DNA of 64,000 nucleotides from Capnocytophaga granulosa ATCC 51502. GTDB taxonomy: Bacteria > Bacteroidota > Bacteroidia > Flavobacteriales > Flavobacteriaceae. Every line of letters begins with the position of its first letter. Position 1 is the stretch's first letter. The translations under genes and the position numbers were made by a program. Under the pieces are notes generated by a model. It saw only the letters and a program-made list of their open reading frames with translations. It made no database searches and was not told the DNA's origin. Positions 58,973-64,000 of the stretch are shown here, piece after piece. Where the stretch lies: positions 124,001 through 188,000 of the forward strand of contig NZ_KE150253.1 of NCBI RefSeq assembly GCF_000411115.1, read 5' to 3'.

Positions 58973-60004
58973 TTACTGCTTATTGGCTAATTGTCCGCAG
59001 GCGGCATCAATATCCTTACCGCGAGAGTAGCGGATGGTGGTGGTGATACCTGCTTCTTCTAGTTTTCGCTTGTAGAGCAGGAGGGCTTTTTCGTCAGCTT
59101 GCTCAAAGAGGCCATCGTCAATGGGGTTGTACTCAATGAGATTGACCTTGCAGGGCGCAAAACGACAGAAAGCGACTAAGGCATCGACGTCCTTGGGTGC
59201 ATCATTGATACCTTTCCACACTACATACTCATAGGTGATACGACTTTTGGTCTGTTGATACCAATATTGTAAGGCTTGGCGTAGTTCGGCAAGGGGGAAA
59301 TTGACTGTCCAAGGCATAATCTTGTTGCGTGTCTCCTCAATGGCGGAGTGTAGGGATACGGCAAGCTTGAACTTGACCTTATCATCAGCCATTTTGCGGA
59401 TGAGCTTGGAGACCCCTGAAGTAGATACAGTGATACGCTTGGGGGAGAAGCCAAGGCCTTCCTTTTCAGAGGTGATACGCTCAATGGCTTTTATCACATT
59501 GGGGTAGTTCATCAGGGGTTCGCCCATACCCATAAAGACGATATTGCGCAAGGGACGACCATAGTAGAGTCTGCTCTGCTGATCAATGGTAAGCACTTGG
59601 TCAAAGATCTCATCGGGGGAGAGGTTGCGCATACGCTTGAGGCGGGCGGTGGCACAGAAGGAGCAGTTGAGACTGCACCCTACTTGGCTAGATACACAGG
59701 CGGTGATACGGGTATCGGTAGGTATAAGCACAGATTCCACATAAAGCCCATCGTGCAGGCGCACAGCATTCTTGATAGTACCGTCCTCGCTACGCTGCAT
59801 GGTATCTACCTTGATATGGTTGATGACGAAATGCTCTGCCAGTAGCTGGCGGGTTTCCTTGGAGAGGTTGGTCATCTGGTCAAAAGAATGGGCACCCTTT
59901 GTCCAGAGCCATTCATATACTTGATTGGCACGGAAAGCCTTTTCCCCGTGGGAGAGGAAAAAATCTTGGAGTTCTTCTTTTTTTAAAGCACGAATATCTT
60001 TCAT
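58973..60004 (-). CDS. rlmN: 23S rRNA/tRNA (adenine-C2)-methyltransferase RlmN
   Basis: 343 aa, radical SAM enzyme. The CxxxCxxC cluster ligands are C110, C114 and C117 (QVGCSLNCSFCATARLKRMR), and the methylated Cys near the end is C336 (DIDAACGQL). The block MGMGEPLMNYPNVIKAIERI is conserved. It methylates A2503 of 23S rRNA and A37 of some tRNAs. It lies next to uppP (34 bp away) on the same strand. Confidence 0.96.
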   Translation of the reverse strand: MKDIRALKKEELQDFFLSHGEKAFRANQVYEWLWTKGAHSFDQMTNLSKETRQLLAEHFVINHIKVDTMQRSEDGTIKNAVRLHDGLYVESVLIPTDTRITACVSSQVGCSLNCSFCATARLKRMRNLSPDEIFDQVLTIDQQSRLYYGRPLRNIVFMGMGEPLMNYPNVIKAIERITSEKEGLGFSPKRITVSTSGVSKLIRKMADDKVKFKLAVSLHSAIEETRNKIMPWTVNFPLAELRQALQYWYQQTKSRITYEYVVWKGINDAPKDVDALVAFCRFAPCKVNLIEYNPIDDGLFEQADEKALLLYKRKLEEAGITTTIRYSRGKDIDAACGQLANKQ

Positions 60005-60038
60005 AGTGAAAAGTGAAGAGTGAAAAATGAAAAGCTTT

Positions 60039-60848
60039 TCACTTAATAAAGAACCATAATAATAGAGATCCTACAATGATACGATAGTAGCCCCAGAGGG
60101 AGAAACCATATTTCTTGATCAGGCCAACAAAGCCCTTGATAGCGAGGATGGCTACTATATAAGCTACGAGATTACCGATGAGGAACATGGAGAGTTTGTC
60201 GGAGTTGCTGGCTAAGAGTTCATAGCCCTTGAGGTTGGTACCACTTCCTGTGTAGTGCTTTAGGAATAAGGAATACACAGTTACGGCAAGCATAGTAGGT
60301 ACTGCCAAGAAGAAAGAGAACTCGGCGGCGAGTTCGCGGGAGAGCTTCTGTTGCATACCTCCAATGATAGAAGCAGCGGAACGGCTGGTGCCAGGCATCA
60401 TGGCCAAGCATTGCCAAAAGCCTATAATAACGGCCTTTTCGATAGAGATATCTTTCTCGTGAAATATTGCAGGGTGCTGGAAAAATCGGTCAATAAAGAG
60501 CAGTACAAAACCGCCCACGATGAGCATGATCGCAATATATACGGGAGCGCCCATGACAGAATCAATATAGTCGTCCAAGAGCTTACCCAAGACAAGGGCA
60601 GGGAGTACGGCAAAGCCAAGTTTTACAAAGAACTGCCAGCGAGAGAAGTCCAAGAACTTGCGCCAATAGAGGGTTACCACAGCTAAAATAGCCCCGAACT
60701 GTATGCAGAGGGCGAAGATCTTGAAGAAATCATCTTCGGGGAGTCCCATCAGTTCGCGGGTAAAGATCATGTGAGCGGTGGAGGAGATGGGTAGGTACTC
60801 GGTAAGTCCTTCCACAATGGCAATGATGATAGCCTGTAGTAAGTCCAT
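60039..60848 (-). CDS. uppP: Undecaprenyl-diphosphate phosphatase UppP (BacA)
   Basis: 269 aa with about eight membrane segments. The motif EGLTEYLPISSTAHM (residues 13-27) and PGTSRSAASII are the two active-site loops of BacA/UppP. It recycles undecaprenyl diphosphate at the membrane for peptidoglycan and other polymers. Its start overlaps the stop region of the DUF3098 gene by 1 bp, and the order ftsX, DUF3098, uppP is typical of flavobacteria. Confidence 0.96.
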   Translation of the reverse strand: MDLLQAIIIAIVEGLTEYLPISSTAHMIFTRELMGLPEDDFFKIFALCIQFGAILAVVTLYWRKFLDFSRWQFFVKLGFAVLPALVLGKLLDDYIDSVMGAPVYIAIMLIVGGFVLLFIDRFFQHPAIFHEKDISIEKAVIIGFWQCLAMMPGTSRSAASIIGGMQQKLSRELAAEFSFFLAVPTMLAVTVYSLFLKHYTGSGTNLKGYELLASNSDKLSMFLIGNLVAYIVAILAIKGFVGLIKKYGFSLWGYYRIIVGSLLLWFFIK

Positions 60849-61069
60849 TAGTTTTCTTTTTGTTTGTCGTTATACAATATAGCCACTACCTCGGTAGCGA
60901 ATCCCAGTAGCACCAAGGCAGGCGCCAGACTGATACGCTGGAAGTTGAAGATAGCGGGATTGAAGACCTTAGGGTCATCACTGCCCCCTCCACTCATGGT
61001 GAGGAAGCCCAAAGAGATAAGCCCCAAACCAAGGAGCATCAAGAGGAAGTTTTTTCGTTTGAAAACCAT
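60848..61069 (-). CDS. DUF3098 family membrane protein
   Basis: 73 aa, with two membrane segments (FLLMLLGLGLISLGFLTM and ISLAPALVLLGFATEVVAIL) separated by SGGGSDDPKVFNPAIFNFQR. DUF3098 is a small Bacteroidota family of unknown function, conserved between ftsX and uppP as here. It may have a role in division or cell-wall precursor handling by context only. Confidence 0.85.
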   Translation of the reverse strand: MVFKRKNFLLMLLGLGLISLGFLTMSGGGSDDPKVFNPAIFNFQRISLAPALVLLGFATEVVAILYNDKQKEN

Positions 61070-61077
61070 CTTTTTTA

Positions 61078-61144
61078 ATTGTTAATTGTTAATTGTCAGT
61101 TGTCAGTGGTTAGTGGTTAGTCACTAGTCATTGGTCACTAGTCA
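61078..61144. repeat. Heptamer array between ftsX and DUF3098
   Basis: Units of AATTGTT, GTTAGTG/GTCAGTG and GTCACTA type run through the whole gap, with a change of orientation about half-way, so an imperfect hairpin is possible. Confidence 0.7.
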
Positions 61145-62023
61145 CTAATAATAGAGTTCGTCGGTATGGAGGTTTAAAAAGCGCTGGGCGGCGAAATAGG
61201 TGCTGATCCAGCTGATGAAAATTCCAATAGCAAATAGGGCGGCAAAAACCGATATAAAGGCGCTGGAGTTGCTAAGCAGCCCCCATTCAGGCCAAGACTT
61301 ATCCAAATAAAACAAGCAAAGGCTCAGTGCTAAACAGGCCAGCAATGCGCTGAGGATACCTAAGGCTATATTGGTGACGATAAACGGTCTGCGAATAAAG
61401 GCTTTGGTAGCGCCTACTAGCTGCATGGTCTTGATAATAAATCGCTTGGAGTAAACGGACAGACGTATGGACGAGTTGATTAGCAGCATGGCTACGAAGG
61501 TAAAAATAGCTGAAATAGAGAGGATAACGATAGAGATTTGCTGGAGGTTGGAATGCACTTTCTCTACCGAAGCACGGTCATAGACAACTTCCTTGACAGA
61601 GGCATTTTGCAGTATAGATTCTTTGATTTCCTCCATTTTTTCAGGGGCGACATAGTCGGCCTTGAGGGTAAGGTCAAAGGAGTTTTTCAAAGGGTTGTCT
61701 CCGATGGTGGATATAAAGTCCTCTCCCAGTTCCTCAATGAAGGACTGTGCAGCTTGCTCCTTGGAGATAAACTGAACTTTTTTGATATAGTCGGCAAGGG
61801 AGAGTGTTTTTTGGAGCTGCTGTATATCGGCCTCTTTGGCGGTATCCTTGAGGAAAACGGACATAATGAGGTTTTCCTTGTAACTATCGGTGAAGTTTTT
61901 GGCATTAATCAGCAGAAACCCCAATAGCCCCAGAAGGAATAGCACGAGTGTAATACTCAGTGTAACAGAAAAATAGGAAGAGATGAGCTTCCTACGGTTG
62001 TATCGTTCGGTTCGGGTATGCAC
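61145..62023 (-). CDS. ftsX: Cell-division ABC-type permease FtsX
   Basis: 292 aa. An N-terminal segment (YFSVTLSITLVLFLLGLLGF) is followed by a periplasmic domain at about residues 45-165 (IMSVFLKDTAKEADIQQLQK, FISKEQAAQSFIEELGEDF). Three C-terminal membrane segments come next, with the FtsX block RLSVYSKRFIIKTMQLVGAT. With FtsE it transmits signals to cell-wall hydrolases at division. No ftsE is present beside it, as is common in Bacteroidota. It heads the ftsX-DUF3098-uppP-rlmN series. Confidence 0.94.
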   Translation of the reverse strand: MHTRTERYNRRKLISSYFSVTLSITLVLFLLGLLGFLLINAKNFTDSYKENLIMSVFLKDTAKEADIQQLQKTLSLADYIKKVQFISKEQAAQSFIEELGEDFISTIGDNPLKNSFDLTLKADYVAPEKMEEIKESILQNASVKEVVYDRASVEKVHSNLQQISIVILSISAIFTFVAMLLINSSIRLSVYSKRFIIKTMQLVGATKAFIRRPFIVTNIALGILSALLACLALSLCLFYLDKSWPEWGLLSNSSAFISVFAALFAIGIFISWISTYFAAQRFLNLHTDELYY

Positions 62024-62201
62024 TTTTTAGGCAAGTTAGAAAATGAGCGTAAAAGTAGTAAAAATCTATTATATAGAAATTGGTTTGTGAGAGATATACA
62101 AAAGTTTAACGGTTGTTAGTTTTTTTTAAGAGTGTGGAAACACAGGGTTGAAGGGACAAGAAGGTGGAGGTTTCTTTTTTTGAATAAATCTACAAAAAAA
62201 A

Positions 62202-62233
62202 TTTGCGCAATCAAATAATTTTTTGTTACTTTG
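62202..62233 (+). promoter_or_regulatory. Probable promoter of the second type I RM locus
   Basis: TTTG at 62202-62205 and TTACTTTG (one base off TAnnTTTG) at 62226-62233 are 20 nt apart. The hsdS ATG at 62277 is 43 nt further on. Confidence 0.45.
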
Positions 62234-62276
62234 CGCTCTGAAAAAAATATGATTGTAGAGATTTTCAAAAAACACC

Positions 62277-62831
62277 ATGAAACCTTTAAAAGAATTAAGT
62301 AGAATAGACTTTGGCTGTTATGATAGTGCGCTCTCCAAAGGAGAAATTTTGTACCTACAACTCAAAAATTTTGACGAGAATAATCAATTTTTGGCAAATG
62401 TGGATGCTTTTGTAGAGGAAGATGAGAAGTATAACAAAAATCTTCTTTTGGAGAACGATATTTTATTACCATCTAAAGGTACCCGAATTTTTGCTACTTT
62501 GTTTCGAGCGCAATGGGGTAAAGCTGTGGCTTCCTCTATTTTTTATGTATTGAGAGTCGACAGTGCAATTGTATTGCCTGCTTATTTGGCTACTATTCTC
62601 AATTTACCACAGTACCAACAACAATTATGGCAAATGGGAGGAGGTAGTAATATTTTTTCACTAAGGAAAAAGGAGTTAGAGGACTTACAAATACCCATAC
62701 CTCCTCTTAAAATACAACAACAAATAAGTGATTTAAATCTGTTGTTTCAGCAAAAAAATATTTTAAGACAACAGATGATACAAAAAGAACGGCAATTATA
62801 TCAATCTATTATTCATAAATTAATATCATAA
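62277..62831 (+). CDS. hsdS: Half-length type I specificity subunit HsdS
   Basis: 184 aa against about 400 in ordinary HsdS. It contains one target-recognition domain (ILYLQLKNFDENNQF, LLPSKGTRIFATLFRAQWGK, ILNLPQYQQQLWQMGGGSN) and one conserved helical spacer (LKIQQQISDLNLLFQQKNIL). The block KKELEDLQIPIPPLKIQQQI is the classical end of a TRD. Half-size subunits can dimerise and recognise symmetric, interrupted sites. It begins a unit with hsdM 4 bp downstream; having S before M is not the usual order. Confidence 0.88.
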   Translation: MKPLKELSRIDFGCYDSALSKGEILYLQLKNFDENNQFLANVDAFVEEDEKYNKNLLLENDILLPSKGTRIFATLFRAQWGKAVASSIFYVLRVDSAIVLPAYLATILNLPQYQQQLWQMGGGSNIFSLRKKELEDLQIPIPPLKIQQQISDLNLLFQQKNILRQQMIQKERQLYQSIIHKLIS

Positions 62832-62835
62832 TACG

Positions 62836-64000
62836 ATGGAAAATAACAAGATAACGAGGGATATTATTAACGGTATTGTATGGAAAGCCTGTGATACCCT
62901 GCGTCCTGTAATGGGTAGTGGGCAATATAAAGACTATATTCTCACGCTCTTATTTGTAAAATATCTTTCGGATGTAAGAAAAGAGAAAATCGAAAGTTAT
63001 CGTAAAAGTTACAATGACAATGAGACTATGGTGAATCGACAGTTACAAAAAGACCGTTTTGTCATTCCTGAAAAAAGTACCTTTGATTATTTGTATGATC
63101 ACCGCAATGAGTCCAATTTAGGCGAAATTATAGACATTGGACTTACAGCTTTAGAAGAAGCCAATCGTAGCAAACTAACCAATGTGTTCCGCAGTATTTC
63201 TTTTAATTCTGAAGCTGTTTTTGGGCTTACCAAACAGCGCAATATGATTCTTAAACAACTTTTGACTGATTTCTCTAATCTGGACTTAAAACCATCTCAC
63301 TTAGAGGGGAATGATGTTATAGGTGATAGTTACGAATACCTTATTGCTCACTTTGCGGGTGAAGCAGGTAAAAAGGCTGGCGAGTTTTACACCCCTTCCG
63401 AAGTGAGTACCCTTTTGGCTAAATTGGTAGCTCCTAAAGCAGGCGACCGCATTGCTGACCCTGCTTGTGGTTCAGGCTCTCTCCTGATAAAAGTTGCTAA
63501 AGAAGTAAAAGGCAAAAACTATTCGCTTTATGGGCAGGAAAACAACGGTAGTACTTGGGCACTCTGCCTGATGAATATGTTTCTGCATGAGCAAGATGCT
63601 GCTACCATTACTTGGGGCGATACTCTGAACCATCCCCAACTTATAGAAAATGATGCGCTGATGAAGTTTGATGTAGTGGTAGCCAATCCGCCTTTTTCTT
63701 TAGATAAATGGGGGGCTGAAAATGCTTCTGCTGACCCTTACCAACGTTTCCATCGAGGCATCCCTCCTAAAACTAAAGGAGATTATGCCTTTATTAGCCA
63801 TATGATTGAGAGCACCCACGAGACTAACGGACGAGTGGGGGTGATTGTGCCTCACGGGGTACTCTTTCGCGGTAGCTCGGAGAAAATCATTAGGCAACAA
63901 CTCATTGAGGAGAACCTGTTAGAAGCGGTAATAGGTTTGCCTGCCAACCTCTTCTATGGTACCAGTATTCCTGCGGCTATCCTGATTTTCAGCCGTGCTA
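62836..64000 (+). CDS. hsdM: Type I RM methyltransferase subunit HsdM, 3' part outside window
   Basis: 388 complete codons are seen, starting MENNKITRDIINGIVWKACD. SAM motif I is DPACGSGSLL at 208-217 and the catalytic motif is NPPFS at 284-288, the N6-adenine type. The N-terminal domain and the block GEFYTPSEVSTLLAKLVAP are present. It is only distantly like the HsdM at 1553 and belongs to a different branch (it has DPACGSG and a longer N-domain). It should act with the half HsdS upstream; an hsdR is expected beyond the right edge. Confidence 0.95.
   Translation, partial: MENNKITRDIINGIVWKACDTLRPVMGSGQYKDYILTLLFVKYLSDVRKEKIESYRKSYNDNETMVNRQLQKDRFVIPEKSTFDYLYDHRNESNLGEIIDIGLTALEEANRSKLTNVFRSISFNSEAVFGLTKQRNMILKQLLTDFSNLDLKPSHLEGNDVIGDSYEYLIAHFAGEAGKKAGEFYTPSEVSTLLAKLVAPKAGDRIADPACGSGSLLIKVAKEVKGKNYSLYGQENNGSTWALCLMNMFLHEQDAATITWGDTLNHPQLIENDALMKFDVVVANPPFSLDKWGAENASADPYQRFHRGIPPKTKGDYAFISHMIESTHETNGRVGVIVPHGVLFRGSSEKIIRQQLIEENLLEAVIGLPANLFYGTSIPAAILIFSRA

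Noticed and set aside
62101..62276. An extra small ORF before hsdS (ATG at 62250)
   Set aside because: It runs only into hsdS in another frame and has no family features.

Overview
The window looks like chromosome from a low-to-moderate GC Bacteroidota, family Flavobacteriaceae, and most probably Capnocytophaga or a close relative (inference; no 16S or marker comparison was possible). Three things point there. Many genes are preceded by the Bacteroidota -7 box TAnnTTTG, often with TTG or TTTG 19-21 nt further upstream. Shine-Dalgarno sequences are mostly absent. Gene blocks typical of flavobacteria occur, such as ftsX-DUF3098-uppP and OMP-TPR-lptC-CorC-ppiD. The window holds one tRNA (Phe) and no rRNA.

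Layout. 1-6.6 kb: a type I restriction-modification locus on the minus strand (hsdR, a spacer of nested repeats, hsdM, then two RhuM-family genes, the second cut by the window edge); no hsdS is visible. 6.6-10.2 kb: a MacB/FtsX-type ABC transporter and a DUF4836 lipoprotein. 10.2-10.8 kb: a HigB toxin with a short antitoxin that lacks the HTH. 11.7-22.9 kb: a YbhFSR/HlyD/TolC/TetR export system split by about 4.2 kb of unrelated genes (unknown proteins, an SMR transporter, a YhcG-type nuclease). Two matching TetR-type operators sit before tetR and before the tolC gene. 23-25.4 kb: a membrane protein, an AlbA_2/HATPase protein and an IS982-like remnant. 25.5-28.9 kb: Uma2, formate-THF ligase and murG. 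29-36.3 kb: tRNA-Phe and an envelope operon. 36.4-46.2 kb: the mraZ-to-ftsW part of the dcw cluster, with three MraZ boxes at its promoter, a REP-associated transposase with its REP sequences between murE and mraY, and an IVP-type four-helix-bundle gene where murG would be expected. 46.6-58.9 kb: lpxH, then an accessory region with SUKH proteins, a yhcG truncated by a MITE, a deleted MATE gene, an ECF42-type sigma factor with its DGPF partner, a PAF-acetylhydrolase-like protein, OhrR/Ohr/nitroreductase and a zeta-toxin pair. 59-62 kb: rlmN, uppP, DUF3098, ftsX. 62.2-64 kb: a second type I RM locus with a half-length HsdS, followed by hsdM running off the end.

How it works together. The core genes serve peptidoglycan and outer-membrane assembly (murE, mraY, murD, murG, ftsI, ftsW, uppP, lpxH, lptC, ppiD). 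Between them lie defence, toxin-antitoxin and mobile-element genes. The most distinctive noncoding features are degenerate 7-bp repeat arrays between genes, which often supply stop codons and sometimes form terminator hairpins, two families of palindromic repeats, and a MITE whose ends match the IS remnant 22 kb away.
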